A stretch of DNA of 64,000 nt from Flavobacterium sp. N2038 (GTDB lineage: Bacteria > Bacteroidota > Bacteroidia > Flavobacteriales > Flavobacteriaceae), in NCBI RefSeq assembly GCF_025947185.1, contig NZ_CP110001.1, forward strand, positions 930,001 through 994,000, given 5' to 3'. A program made the translations under genes and the position numbers. Positions 52,198 through 62,017 of the stretch are shown here, in pieces. The stretch's first letter is position 1, and each line of letters starts with the position of its first letter. The notes under the pieces are model-generated. The model did no database searches and was not told where the DNA came from. It saw only the letters and a list, made by a program, of their open reading frames with translations.

Positions 52198-53559
52198 TTA
52201 ATCGATCCATTTATAATATCGAGCTCCGGTCAAGACAGGAATTTCTTTTTCAATTCGGTCTAAAATCCATTCATTTTTAGGAGTTCTGATACTTTGTTTT
52301 TGTTCTTTCTTGTGAAGACTTTCATAAGTATTGAAGTCAATTTCTACACTTTCTGCTAAATTTTCAAAAAGCTTTACATTTTGTAAAGCCGATTTCCATT
52401 CTGGCTGAATCGTTCCTTCAAAAACTTTCGATTTTGACCCGCTTCCGTAAGCTAAGAAACCGAGTTTAGTTCCTTCAATTTCTTTTTTAGTATCGTAAAA
52501 ATGAGCTAAAGTCGACAATAATCCCATGAAAATAGAACCAGTGTAAAGGTTCCCAATCAAAGAAGAAGCCAATTCGGCAGGCTGTAATTTTTCAGTTACA
52601 AAACTTCTATAGGCATCAGATTTTGCTACTTCTTTAATTTTTGTCTGATAATCGGCTGGTGCAATATCGTCAGCAATGATTTTTTCAGCACTGTCTAAAG
52701 CGTAAATTTCGGATAACATTCTGCGTCCTTGGAAAGAATAGGGTAAATGCATTACAATACTATGCCAAGTGTTGTATAAAGTTTCGGTTGCGTTTTTTAA
52801 TTTCTTGAATGAAAAATAAGCATTACGCGTACGATCCATATAACATTGGTTTGAATATTGACCGTCAAAAACAGGCTGATCTTTATGAATTTCGATTTCG
52901 GCTTCTAAATTGTCAAACCAGGGATCATTACTTTCGTTCTTTGTAATTTCTTTTTTCGAAATACTTCTGTAAGGTTTAAAGAAGTCAAAAACTCCCTTTG
53001 TGCTCGTTGCCCAATTGTCATCAAAAGCTATGATTTTTGGATTTGAAGTTACTAACATTGCAACGGCGCCGGCACCTTGTGTGTATTCCCCTGTAGAGTT
53101 TAGATCGTATTTTGCAAAATCTGTCGCAACCACAATCGCTTTTTTAGTCGGATTCAGTTTGACGAAATCAAGACAGTTTTGCAGAGCGTCAACACCACCA
53201 ATGCAGGCAAAAGTAAAATCGACAACATCGCATTCGGCTAAAACATCTTCGCCAAATTTTTGTTCCATTAAATTAATTAAATAGGAACTGATTGGCTTAG
53301 AGCTGTCGATTCCACTTTCGGTACCAACATAAATCCGGCTTATTTCGTTTAAGTTTATTTTAGTATCGATGATTAATTTTGTCAAAGCGTTTGCTCCAAA
53401 AACTACTACATCCTGGTGAACGTCTGGTAAGGTCATTTTAAGTAGTCCAAGACCTTTTTCTAATTTTTCCGGTTCAATATTTCGGGCAGTTGCCAAAGTT
53501 TTTATAGGCAAATGTATGTTGGCTACATCAAAAGAAATAGCGTCAATTCCTGTTTTCAT
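52198..53559 (-). CDS. Hydroxymethylglutaryl-CoA synthase family protein
   Basis: The 453-aa thiolase-fold protein has the HMGCS active site: E81 in GTESGIDSSK, the acylated Cys C119 in DFTFACIGGVDALQ, and a His in the MHLPYSFQGR segment. It condenses acetyl-CoA with acetoacetyl-CoA in the mevalonate pathway, which Flavobacteriia use for isoprenoids. A polyketide beta-branching HMGCS is less likely because there are no carrier protein or enoyl-hydratase genes nearby. It is a single gene. Confidence 0.87.
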   Translation of the reverse strand: MKTGIDAISFDVANIHLPIKTLATARNIEPEKLEKGLGLLKMTLPDVHQDVVVFGANALTKLIIDTKINLNEISRIYVGTESGIDSSKPISSYLINLMEQKFGEDVLAECDVVDFTFACIGGVDALQNCLDFVKLNPTKKAIVVATDFAKYDLNSTGEYTQGAGAVAMLVTSNPKIIAFDDNWATSTKGVFDFFKPYRSISKKEITKNESNDPWFDNLEAEIEIHKDQPVFDGQYSNQCYMDRTRNAYFSFKKLKNATETLYNTWHSIVMHLPYSFQGRRMLSEIYALDSAEKIIADDIAPADYQTKIKEVAKSDAYRSFVTEKLQPAELASSLIGNLYTGSIFMGLLSTLAHFYDTKKEIEGTKLGFLAYGSGSKSKVFEGTIQPEWKSALQNVKLFENLAESVEIDFNTYESLHKKEQKQSIRTPKNEWILDRIEKEIPVLTGARYYKWID

Positions 53560-53906
53560 TCTTAATTTTTTGAGCGGCTAAAGGTAAAACTATGTTATGG
53601 AATGACAATTTTTTGCTTTGATAAAATTGAGAGCCGGAAGCACTTTTGAAGAAAACAAATCAAAAGTTTGAATAAAATAATAATATCATAAATTTTCGGG
53701 AGTCTTTATACGTATTGAAAATGAGGTCTAAGAGGCAGAGAATGGCTTGTTATACTAAATTAAATGTTATTAACAATATTTTTGTACGTAAAAATACGTA
53801 TGCATTTTCTATTTTAAAATGATTATAAATAACAGCGAAATGGTTGTAGTTCTTTTGTATTTGAGTTATTTTTGTGTAATTTTTTAAAACAAACTACTTA
53901 ACACTT
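53560..53906. other. Divergent gap before sdhC with three TACGTA sites
   Basis: The 347-nt gap contains TACGTA at 53709-53714, 53785-53790 and 53795-53800, the last two spaced 10 bp apart, then the sdhC promoter at 53844-53874. No gene or RNA was seen. Confidence 0.65.
53844..53874 (+). promoter_or_regulatory. Promoter of sdhCAB, TTG-N20-TATTTTTG
   Basis: TTG at 53844-53846 and TATTTTTG at 53867-53874 are spaced by 20 nt, fitting the Bacteroidota consensus. The start codon at 53907 is 32 nt downstream of the element. Confidence 0.78.
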
Positions 53907-54572
53907 ATGGCACAATCTGCACAGTTGAATGCTTCCATCTTAAAGAAAGTGGCTATGGCTCTTTCGGGAATATTCTTAATCACGTTTTTAGCGCTGCATG
54001 TTTCCTTAAATTTTATTTCTATAATTAGTGAGAACGTTTTCAACGAAGCTTCTCATTTTATGGGTTACAATCCGCTGATACAATATGTAATGCAACCAGT
54101 TTTGGCATTCGGAGTAATTTTCCATTTCGTAATGGGATTTGTATTGACCGCTCAAAACAGCGCTGCAAGGCCAATTGCGTATGCAAAATACAATGGAGCT
54201 GCAAATGCTTCCTGGAGTTCAAGAAATATGATTATTTCCGGACTAGTTATTTTAGCATTCTTAGGATTGCATTTTTATGATTTCTGGTTTCCTGAGGTTA
54301 CTTACAAGTATATTGCAGGTACAGCTCCAGATGCAACAAGGTATTATGGTGAGTTAGTTCATAAATTCCATGATCCAATCCGTACAGGATTATATTGTGT
54401 GGCTTTTGTGCTTTTAGGTTTCCACCTTTGGCACGGATTTGCATCTTCTCTTCAATCTATGGGGATGCATAACAAGTACTCTCGATTCTTAAGTAAAGTT
54501 GGTTATGGATTTGCGGTTATTGTACCGGCACTTTTCATTATCATTGCTTTAGTTCATCATTTCAATAATTAA
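53907..54572 (+). CDS. sdhC: Succinate dehydrogenase cytochrome b subunit
   Basis: The 221-aa membrane protein has five membrane segments and histidines suited to haem b (for example HVSLNF, HFVMGF, LHFYDFW, FHLWHGF). It belongs to the one-subunit, two-haem type that works with menaquinone. It anchors SdhA and SdhB and passes electrons to the quinone pool. sdhA follows after 12 nt; there is no sdhD, as expected for this class. Confidence 0.93.
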   Translation: MAQSAQLNASILKKVAMALSGIFLITFLALHVSLNFISIISENVFNEASHFMGYNPLIQYVMQPVLAFGVIFHFVMGFVLTAQNSAARPIAYAKYNGAANASWSSRNMIISGLVILAFLGLHFYDFWFPEVTYKYIAGTAPDATRYYGELVHKFHDPIRTGLYCVAFVLLGFHLWHGFASSLQSMGMHNKYSRFLSKVGYGFAVIVPALFIIIALVHHFNN

Positions 54573-54584
54573 TAATCAATTATA

Positions 54585-56585
54585 ATGGCATTAGATTCAA
54601 AAATTCCAAACGGTCCTATAGCGGACAAATGGACAAATTATAAAGATCATATTAATTTAGTAAACCCTGCTAACAAACGTAATTTAGATATTATCGTTGT
54701 TGGTACAGGTTTGGCTGGAGGTTCGGCTGCGGCTACTTTGGCAGAGTTAGGATATAACGTAAAAGCATTTTGCTTTCAAGATTCTCCACGTCGTGCGCAC
54801 TCAATCGCAGCACAAGGAGGTATCAACGCAGCAAAAAACTATAAAGGTGATGGTGATTCAATTTACAGATTGTTTTATGACACTGTAAAAGGAGGTGACT
54901 ACCGTGCACGTGAGGCAAATGTTTACCGTTTGGCTGAAGTTTCTGGAAATATTATTGACCAATGTGTTGCTCAAGGTGTACCATTGGCTCGTGAATATGG
55001 CGGACTTTTAGATAACCGTTCTTTTGGAGGAACTTTGGTTTCTCGTACATTTTACGCACAAGGACAAACGGGACAACAATTATTGTTAGGAGCTTATTCT
55101 GCAATGAACCGTCAAATTGGTCGTGGAAAAATTAAAATGTACAACCGTCACGAAATGCTTGACATTGTAATCGTGAACGGAAAAGCGAGAGGAATTATCG
55201 CTCGTAACTTAATCACTGGAGAAATAGAAAGACATTCTGCTCACGCAGTAGTAGTTGGTTCTGGAGGATACGGAAACGTATTTTTCCTTTCAACAAATGC
55301 TATGGGAAGTAACGCAACAGCAGCTTGGAAAATTCATAAAAAAGGAGCGTTTTTCGCAAATCCTTGTTATACACAAATTCACCCAACATGTATTCCGGTT
55401 TCAGGAGATCACCAGTCAAAACTGACTTTGATGTCTGAATCTTTACGTAATGACGGTCGTATTTGGGTTCCAAAAAACTTGGAAGATGCAAAAGCAATCC
55501 GTGAAGGAAAGAAAAAAGCAACTGATTTATCTGAAGACCAAAGAGATTATTTCTTAGAAAGAAGATATCCTGCTTTTGGTAACTTAGTACCTCGTGACGT
55601 TGCATCTCGTGCGGCTAAAGAAAGATGTGATGCTGGTTTTGGAGTTAATAAAACGGGTGAAGCAGTTTACTTAGATTTCGCAGCGGCAATTAAACGTTAC
55701 GGAACTGAAGATGCTTACGTAAAAGGTTTAGATGATAAAGATGCTGCTTTGGTAACTAAATTAGGAGCTGCAATCGTGAAAAGTAAATACGGAAACTTAT
55801 TCCAGATGTATTACAAAATCGTCGACGAAGATCCTTATACAACACCAATGATGATTTACCCAGCGGTTCACTACACAATGGGTGGAACTTGGGTTGATTA
55901 TAACTTAATGACTACAATTCCGGGATGTTTCTCAATTGGAGAATCTAACTTCTCTGATCACGGAGCAAACAGACTTGGAGCTTCTGCTTTAATGCAAGGT
56001 TTAGCTGATGGATATTTCGTATTGCCATATACTATTGGAGATTATTTAGCTCCAGATATTAAAATGGGGGAAATTTCTACAGACTTGCCAGAATTCGTTG
56101 AAGCTGAAAAAGCAGTTGTAGATCAAATCAATAAATTTATCAATAACAATGGTAAACATTCTGTAGATTATTTCCACAAAAAACTTGGAAAAATCATGTG
56201 GAATAAAGTAGGTATGGCTCGTAACGCTAAAGGTTTAGCCGAAGCTATCGAAGAAATTGCTGCTTTACGTGAAGAGTTTTATAAAGATGTAAAAGTTCCT
56301 GGAAACGCTAACGAATTTAATCAGGAATTGGAAAAAGCAACTCGTGTTGCCGATTTCTTAGAATTAGGAGAATTGTTCGCAAAAGATGCTTTACACCGTA
56401 ACGAATCTTGTGGAGGTCACTTCCGTGAGGAGTACCAAACAGAAGAAGGAGAAGCACTTCGTGATGACGACAACTTTGCATACGTTGCAGCTTGGGAATA
56501 CAAAGGAAAACCAAGTGATGCAGTATTACACAAAGAACCTCTTAATTACGAAAACATTAAATTAGTTCAAAGAAGTTATAAATAA
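54585..56585 (+). CDS. sdhA: Succinate dehydrogenase / fumarate reductase flavoprotein
   Basis: The 666-aa protein has the FAD motif VVGTGLAGG (38-46), the flavin-linked His at H72 ([11 protein letters not shown]), and the catalytic region with HPT and [19 protein letters not shown] motifs ([16 protein letters not shown]). It oxidises succinate to fumarate in the TCA cycle. The 666-aa length and partner subunit fit the Bacteroidota class. It is followed by sdhB after a 95-nt repeat-bearing spacer. Confidence 0.95.
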   Translation: MALDSKIPNGPIADKWTNYKDHINLVNPANKRNLDIIVVGTGLAGGSAAATLAELGYNVKAFCFQDSPRRAHSIAAQGGINAAKNYKGDGDSIYRLFYDTVKGGDYRAREANVYRLAEVSGNIIDQCVAQGVPLAREYGGLLDNRSFGGTLVSRTFYAQGQTGQQLLLGAYSAMNRQIGRGKIKMYNRHEMLDIVIVNGKARGIIARNLITGEIERHSAHAVVVGSGGYGNVFFLSTNAMGSNATAAWKIHKKGAFFANPCYTQIHPTCIPVSGDHQSKLTLMSESLRNDGRIWVPKNLEDAKAIREGKKKATDLSEDQRDYFLERRYPAFGNLVPRDVASRAAKERCDAGFGVNKTGEAVYLDFAAAIKRYGTEDAYVKGLDDKDAALVTKLGAAIVKSKYGNLFQMYYKIVDEDPYTTPMMIYPAVHYTMGGTWVDYNLMTTIPGCFSIGESNFSDHGANRLGASALMQGLADGYFVLPYTIGDYLAPDIKMGEISTDLPEFVEAEKAVVDQINKFINNNGKHSVDYFHKKLGKIMWNKVGMARNAKGLAEAIEEIAALREEFYKDVKVPGNANEFNQELEKATRVADFLELGELFAKDALHRNESCGGHFREEYQTEEGEALRDDDNFAYVAAWEYKGKPSDAVLHKEPLNYENIKLVQRSYK

Positions 56586-56680
56586 GAATTTGGTCGAAAG
56601 CCCAAAGTCTTAAAGTCAAAAGGCAAAATGTGCCAAGCGACTTTCGACTTTCGACTTTATGACTTTCAAACGAAAAAGGT
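56586..56680. repeat. sdhA-sdhB spacer made of ACTTTCG / AAAGTC words
   Basis: AAAGCCCAAAGTCTTAAAGTC near 56597-56617 and GACTTTCGACTTTCGACTTT plus ACTTTC near 56640-56668 are repeated and partly complementary. The long repeat-filled spacer within an otherwise tight operon is unusual. Confidence 0.65.
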
Positions 56681-57427
56681 ATGAAACTTACATTAAAAAT
56701 ATGGCGTCAAAAAAACGCTCAAGATAAAGGAGGGATTGTAGAATATCCTATTGATGGAATTGAACCAGATATGTCTTTCCTTGAAATGTTAGACGTTCTT
56801 AACGAAGGTTTAATAAACAAAGGAGAAGAGCCAGTAGCATTTGACCACGATTGTCGTGAAGGAATCTGCGGGATGTGTTCTTTATTCATCAACGGAGAAG
56901 CGCACGGACCAGACAGAGGTGTTACAACTTGTCAGTTACACATGCGTATGTTTAAAGATGGTGACACGATTTTTATCGAACCATTTAGAGCAAAAGCTTT
57001 TCCAGTAATTAAAGATTTAGTTGTTGATAGAACTTCGTTCGATAGAATTCAACATGCAGGAGGATTCGTTTCTGTAAATACTTCAGGAAATACAATTGAT
57101 GCAAATACAATTCCAGTTAATAAAGATGATGCAGATAAATCATTTGATGCTGCTGCTTGTATTGGTTGCGGAGCTTGTGTTGCAACTTGTAAAAACTCTT
57201 CGGCAATGTTATTCGTTTCTGCAAAAGTTTCTCAATATGCATTATTACCTCAAGGTAAAGTTGAAGCAACTGATCGTGTATTAAACATGGTTCACCAAAT
57301 GGATTTGGAAGGTTTTGGAAACTGTACAAACACCGGAGCTTGCGAAGTAGAATGTCCAAAAGGAATTTCTCTTGAAAATATCGCACGTATGAACCGTGAA
57401 TATTTAGCAGCAAGTTTGAAAGGATAA
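56681..57427 (+). CDS. sdhB: Succinate dehydrogenase iron-sulfur subunit
   Basis: The 248-aa protein has the [2Fe-2S] cysteines C58, C63, C66 and C84, and the second set C160, C163, C166, C170 and C215, C221, C225 for the [4Fe-4S] and [3Fe-4S] centres. It carries electrons from SdhA to the haem subunit. It ends the operon with a clear terminator. Confidence 0.95.
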   Translation: MKLTLKIWRQKNAQDKGGIVEYPIDGIEPDMSFLEMLDVLNEGLINKGEEPVAFDHDCREGICGMCSLFINGEAHGPDRGVTTCQLHMRMFKDGDTIFIEPFRAKAFPVIKDLVVDRTSFDRIQHAGGFVSVNTSGNTIDANTIPVNKDDADKSFDAAACIGCGACVATCKNSSAMLFVSAKVSQYALLPQGKVEATDRVLNMVHQMDLEGFGNCTNTGACEVECPKGISLENIARMNREYLAASLKG

Positions 57428-57447
57428 TACATCTTTTAAATAAATTA

Positions 57448-57484
57448 AAAAAGCATCTGTCATCTGGCAGATGCTTTTTTTTTG
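57448..57484 (+). terminator. Terminator after sdhB
   Basis: AAAAGCATCTG pairs with CAGATGCTTTT across an 8-nt loop, followed by a long T-run. Confidence 0.92.
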
Positions 57485-57528
57485 TAACCTATTTGAAATG
57501 CAGTTTCTCAAAAAATATTTGCGTGAAT

Positions 57529-57540
57529 TACGTACATTTG
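57529..57540 (+). promoter_or_regulatory. -7 element TACATTTG overlapping a TACGTA site
   Basis: TACATTTG at 57533-57540 fits TAnnTTTG, 21 nt before the DeoR-type gene. The overlapping TACGTA at 57529-57534 is the same hexamer found three times before sdhC, so it could be an operator. Confidence 0.5.
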
Positions 57541-57561
57541 TAAGAACTAAAATGTATTTAC

Positions 57562-58332
57562 ATGAGCAATGATAGTGAAGTAGCAAATTATAGCAAGGAA
57601 GAGCGTAAAAATCATATTTTAAAAGAGATAAACCTGCATACGCGCGTAAGTTTTGAAACCTTATCAGCGAAATTAGGTGTTTCTGAAGATACAGTTCGTC
57701 GCGATATTAATGAACTTGAATCTGAAGCTCTTTTGATTAAAGTGAAAGGCGGAGCGATGGCGAAAGGATATCACTATTCTTCATCAAATCAAACTTATGC
57801 TGTTGAATCAAAACAGCTCATTGCTCAAAAAGCCGCAGGACTTCTCCATGATGGGATGGTTTTGTTAATTGATGGCGGAACTACAATCAGAGAATTTATC
57901 CGTTTGATACCAAATGATTTGAATCTTACGGTCTTTACTATTACAGCACTTTCGGCAGTTCAGCTTTTAGATAAACCCAATATAAAAACGATTATGATTG
58001 GCGGAAGTATTTCTTCTTATAGCCAAATGTGTGTGAGCGGGGATGTATTTCATCAATTAGCAAACATAAAGGCAGATTTGCTTGTTTTTGGTACAAATGC
58101 TTTAGATGTTGAAGGTGGATACTCGGATTCTGACTGGGAGACTGTTCAGGTGAAAAAAGCAATGATTAAAGCTTCCAGGAAAACGGCAATCCTTACTATT
58201 TCAGAAAAGCTGAATACAGTTTTAAAAATGAAAATTGCCAATTTATCCGAGGTTGATTATATAATTACTGAATTAAATCCTGACGATGAAAAGTTACAGC
58301 CTTACAGAACTCCGGATCTTGTTATTATTTAA
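57562..58332 (+). CDS. DeoR/GlpR family transcriptional regulator
   Basis: The 256-aa protein has an N-terminal DeoR HTH (LSAKLGVSEDTVRRDINELE, residues 34-53) and a C-terminal sugar-phosphate-sensing domain (LIDGGTTIREF, TITALSAVQLL, MIGGSISSYSQMC, FGTNALDVEGGYSD). It should repress sugar or polyol genes until a phosphorylated sugar binds. No sugar operon is adjacent; the next gene is an omega-amidase. Confidence 0.92.
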   Translation: MSNDSEVANYSKEERKNHILKEINLHTRVSFETLSAKLGVSEDTVRRDINELESEALLIKVKGGAMAKGYHYSSSNQTYAVESKQLIAQKAAGLLHDGMVLLIDGGTTIREFIRLIPNDLNLTVFTITALSAVQLLDKPNIKTIMIGGSISSYSQMCVSGDVFHQLANIKADLLVFGTNALDVEGGYSDSDWETVQVKKAMIKASRKTAILTISEKLNTVLKMKIANLSEVDYIITELNPDDEKLQPYRTPDLVII

Positions 58333-58386
58333 AAGTGCCATGATTTTTTGACAGCTGATTTTGCTGCATCATTATAAATTTGAAAT

Positions 58387-59154
58387 ATGAAAATTGCCTT
58401 AATACAATCAGATCTTTATTGGGAAAAACCTTCAGAGAACAGAAAAAATTTTGAGATAAAGATAAATCAGATTGATTCTGATGTAAATTTAATTGTACTT
58501 CCCGAAATGTTTTCAACCGGATTTACGATGAATGCATTAGAAGTTGCAGAGGAAATGCAAGGCGAAACAATTCATTGGATGCAGTCTGTTGCTAAAAAAA
58601 GAAAATGTGCTCTTACAGGGAGTGTGATTATTGTTGAAGAGGGGAAGTTTTATAACAGGATGCTTTTTGTTTTTCCCTCGGGAGAATTTCAATATTACAA
58701 TAAGCGACATTTGTTTTCATTGGCAGGAGAAGATAAATTTTATACTGCGGGAAATCAAAAAGTAATTGTTGATTATTTAGACTGGAAAATCTGTCTGCAA
58801 GTTTGTTATGATTTAAGATTTCCGGTTTTTGCCCGTAATGCAGAAAATTATGATCTGCTTTTGTATGTTGCTAACTGGCCTAAAGTTCGTACCAATGCCT
58901 GGGATACGTTGCTAAAAGCACGTGCGGTAGAGAATCTAAGTTATGTAGTTGGTGTTAACAGAGTTGGTCTGGATGCCAATAATTACGAACATATTGGGCA
59001 TTCGCAAGTGATTGATTTTTTAGGTAATTATATTTTACAACCACAAGAAGCAGAAAATGTTTTTGTGGTTGAATTAGATAAAAATATAATGCTGGAAACA
59101 CGAAAAAAACTTGATTTTTTAAGTGACAGAGATTTCTTCGAAATTAAAATTTAA
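58387..59154 (+). CDS. Omega-amidase (YafV-type nitrilase family)
   Basis: The 255-aa enzyme has the nitrilase triad E40 (LPEMFSTGF), K106 (YYNKRHLF) and C140 (LQVCYDLRFP). The FSTGFTM and CYDLRFPV sequences fit the omega-amidase YafV/Nit2 subgroup, which hydrolyses 2-oxoglutaramate. It is separated from the DeoR gene by 54 nt and converges with the next gene, overlapping its end by four bases. Confidence 0.9.
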   Translation: MKIALIQSDLYWEKPSENRKNFEIKINQIDSDVNLIVLPEMFSTGFTMNALEVAEEMQGETIHWMQSVAKKRKCALTGSVIIVEEGKFYNRMLFVFPSGEFQYYNKRHLFSLAGEDKFYTAGNQKVIVDYLDWKICLQVCYDLRFPVFARNAENYDLLLYVANWPKVRTNAWDTLLKARAVENLSYVVGVNRVGLDANNYEHIGHSQVIDFLGNYILQPQEAENVFVVELDKNIMLETRKKLDFLSDRDFFEIKI

Positions 59155-60839
59155 AAGGCTTTTCTTTTTTTCTCTTCGTCTTTTTGCTTTTTCTTGTCTG
59201 CTTTCTTTTCGACTTCAGGACTATAAGGTATGCTTAGGTCAATTGCTTGGTCAACATCCCAATTAGATCGCACATCAACACCTTTTTGAAAATAGAAGAC
59301 CTCTTCAGAATATGTTTTGCTTAAGAAATTTCCGGTGTCGTAAATTTTATTCTTGTTATCATCGTAAATAATTCGAACAGTAAATTCTTCAGGTGCCAGT
59401 AAATTGAACTCGATTTTAGTATTACCTTCAGAATATTCAGAAGCAATTATATTGTCTCCTTTTTTATTCAATAGTTCAATAATGATAGGAAAACGTTTTA
59501 CATTCTGTAGATTCATTACCAGATTTCCGTAATCTTCTAATTCTTTTGTAGATAATTTATAAGATAAAGTATCATTTGATTTTTCGTAGAAATCAGTTAA
59601 TGCTCCCGGGAAGAAGGTAATCTTGTATTTTTCCAGAGGTTCTTTTTTGAAGTCTAGAGAGTATTTTTGTTCAAATTCATCGTATTCTGTGGTAAAATCT
59701 ACCGCAACAGAATCTTTATTGATCAATCTTATTTTTGATTTGTCAAATTTAACCAGCGGAGTAGCAGATTCTAATGTGAATTTATCTCTAAAATTTAGAA
59801 TACCATTTTGTAATGCCGTAATATTTAAAGTGTCTTTTTTCTGATCCTTAATCTTTATTGTAAACTTTTTATCATAATTAGGAGCACTTGTTTCTACTGT
59901 TAAAGAATCTGCTTTAAGTGGTTTGTACCAAATTTGAAGTGAATCTTTTTTAGGAAACTGAGTAACGATAGTCTCCAGAACTTCTGTGTTGTTTTTAAGC
60001 GTAATTTTTGGCTTAGAAAGCTTGAAGTTTTGTTTGCCATCATAAGGAAGGTAAAGTCTGTTCCCGGACGCCTGAACTGGTTTGAATGTTTTTAGCGGTA
60101 AAGTTTCTTTGAATAACTCTAATTCAAAAATAGTATCATTTGGTACGGTAATAGGGTGTTTAATAAAGCCTATTTTATCGTCTTTAGGGTTGAATTTATT
60201 GTTGCTGTTTTTGTCTTTCATTGCCACCAAAAGGTATTTTCCAGCCTTAAGGTTTTCCAGTTTAAAAGTTCGTAAACTGTCTAATGTATTTGTGATATAT
60301 CTTGGAGATTCTTTGTAAACGGCAGAATCTTTAAATTTATCATTCATTTCATACAACATTACAGAAACAAAATTATCGACATTCTTCTCATGAGAATCCT
60401 TAACAATTCCCTGAATTGAAAGGGAGTCAATATAAGATCCTGTAGAGAAAATATATTTAAATTGATTAATTGGATTTCCCTCGTTATTGTCTGCAATGCT
60501 TTGTCCAAAATTAAAACTGTAAGTTGTATTTGGCTGCAAGGTGTCTTTGATCTTGATACTTATAAATTTACTTGCAGTAGTAGGTAATATAAGTGGCTCA
60601 TATTTCATTGGTGGTGAAATAATAAGCTGTTTATGTATGTCTTTAAGCTTTACATATTCATCAAATGTTAATACAATTTCATTTGCTTTAAAATCTGTTG
60701 TAAAATTTTTAGGTGTGCTTGATCTTAAAACCGGAGCCAGTGTATCTTTTAATCCGCCAGTAATGCTGCCTCTTTTGGCGCAGCTCATCATTAATAAAAC
60801 GAATAAAAATGAAATGTATTTGAATTTGCTTTTCAACAT
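59151..60839 (-). CDS. Large lipoprotein with Ig-like (Big_5) N-terminus
   Basis: The start at MLKSKFKYIS (complement of 60837-60839) gives a lipoprotein signal, LLMMSC, so I use it instead of the frame start eight codons upstream. The 562-aa protein has an N-terminal SbsA/Big_5-type Ig-like domain (APVLRSSTPKNFTTDFKANE), then repeated beta-rich modules with DxNxNxKFDPxDD-like calcium loops (NSNNKFNPKDDKIG; DDNKNKIYDTGN). The C-terminus is Lys/Glu-rich. It may be an outer-membrane-anchored structural protein; the role is unknown. Confidence 0.82.
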   Translation of the reverse strand: MLKSKFKYISFLFVLLMMSCAKRGSITGGLKDTLAPVLRSSTPKNFTTDFKANEIVLTFDEYVKLKDIHKQLIISPPMKYEPLILPTTASKFISIKIKDTLQPNTTYSFNFGQSIADNNEGNPINQFKYIFSTGSYIDSLSIQGIVKDSHEKNVDNFVSVMLYEMNDKFKDSAVYKESPRYITNTLDSLRTFKLENLKAGKYLLVAMKDKNSNNKFNPKDDKIGFIKHPITVPNDTIFELELFKETLPLKTFKPVQASGNRLYLPYDGKQNFKLSKPKITLKNNTEVLETIVTQFPKKDSLQIWYKPLKADSLTVETSAPNYDKKFTIKIKDQKKDTLNITALQNGILNFRDKFTLESATPLVKFDKSKIRLINKDSVAVDFTTEYDEFEQKYSLDFKKEPLEKYKITFFPGALTDFYEKSNDTLSYKLSTKELEDYGNLVMNLQNVKRFPIIIELLNKKGDNIIASEYSEGNTKIEFNLLAPEEFTVRIIYDDNKNKIYDTGNFLSKTYSEEVFYFQKGVDVRSNWDVDQAIDLSIPYSPEVEKKADKKKQKDEEKKRKAF

Positions 60840-61012
60840 AGCGGTCTTTAAATTTGATTGCACAAAATAACAATTATATTTGCTTTAATCGAAATTTTTT
60901 ATCCTTTTATTAGGGTTTTGCGGTGTTTAATTTTCAAGGTTTTTTTTAGATTCAAAAGCAATAATGGGTAATAATTTCTTACTTTTGGTTTTAAATTTAA
61001 TTTCCTCTGGTT

Positions 61013-62017
61013 TTGATTAAAAGATTTTTTGCAGGTTTATTGTTTTTTTTGCTGATTGCCTGCAGTAAAAAGAATGAAGTTCGTACTGCCTTTTATTATT
61101 GGAAAACCAATTTGAAATTTTCAGAAAAAGAAAAAGAGGTTTTAAAGGAAAATAATGTTCAAAAGCTCTATGTGAGATATTTTGATATTGGACTTCATCC
61201 TGAAACTCAAAAACCGTTTCCTATAAGTGCTATACATTTTCAGCAAGATCTCAGGGATTTTGAAATAGTTCCGGTAGTTTTTATCCAGAACAAAGTTATG
61301 CTTCAGGCTGGTTTTGATAGTGAAGATTTGGCGAAGAAAATATTTCACTTGCTTTCTGAAATCAATAGCAAGAATAAAATTTCAGTTTCAGAAATTCAAA
61401 TTGATTGTGATTGGTCGCTCGACAGCAAAGTAAATTACTTGAAATTTATCGAAGCTTTTAAAAAACTTTCAAAGAAAAAACTCTCGGCAACAATACGGCT
61501 TCATCAGGTTAAGTATTTCAAAAAAACTAAAATCCCTAATGTTGATTCTGGTGTTTTGATGTTCTATAACGTGGGAAGTATTTCGGCGGATTCATTAAAT
61601 TCGATTTACAGTCAGAAAATTTCAGAGAAATACCTTAAAAGTTTAAAGAAATATCCCCTGCATCTTGATTTTGCTTTGCCTGTATATTCATGGGGAATAC
61701 ATATCAGAGATCAAAAAGTTTTAGGGCTTCGTGCAAAATTAAATTTTGAAGCACTTAAAAAAGATAAAAACTTTGAACAAATCAGTCCCGTTTTTTTCAA
61801 AGTTAAAGAATCCAATTATAAAAACGGAGTGTTTTATGAAGAGAATGATTTGCTTAAAATTGAAGCAATTTCTTCTCAGGATTTAATAGAAATGGCCGAA
61901 GATTTGCATGAAAATTCAGCTCAGAATCCAAAAGAAATTATATTTTACGATTTAGACGAATTCAATTTAAATAATTATGAAAAGAATATTTTTAAACAAG
62001 TTATTTCTTGTTTCTAG
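61013..62017 (+). CDS. Lipoprotein of unknown function, possible TIM-barrel
   Basis: The start codon is TTG at 61013. The lipobox is LLIAC (Cys 17). The 334-aa protein alternates strands and helices (KLYVRYFDIGL, VPVVFIQNKVM, EIQIDCDWSLDSKVNYLKFI, LSATIRLHQVKYF, HLDFALPVYSWG), resembling a TIM barrel of the DUF3142/glycoside-hydrolase kind. This is only a fold-level guess. Its last 41 bases overlap the next gene. Confidence 0.65.
   Translation: MIKRFFAGLLFFLLIACSKKNEVRTAFYYWKTNLKFSEKEKEVLKENNVQKLYVRYFDIGLHPETQKPFPISAIHFQQDLRDFEIVPVVFIQNKVMLQAGFDSEDLAKKIFHLLSEINSKNKISVSEIQIDCDWSLDSKVNYLKFIEAFKKLSKKKLSATIRLHQVKYFKKTKIPNVDSGVLMFYNVGSISADSLNSIYSQKISEKYLKSLKKYPLHLDFALPVYSWGIHIRDQKVLGLRAKLNFEALKKDKNFEQISPVFFKVKESNYKNGVFYEENDLLKIEAISSQDLIEMAEDLHENSAQNPKEIIFYDLDEFNLNNYEKNIFKQVISCF

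Noticed and set aside
58375..58382. TAAATTTG as promoter of the omega-amidase gene
   Set aside because: It is only 4 nt before the start codon, so it would need a leaderless transcript; it has no -33 box.
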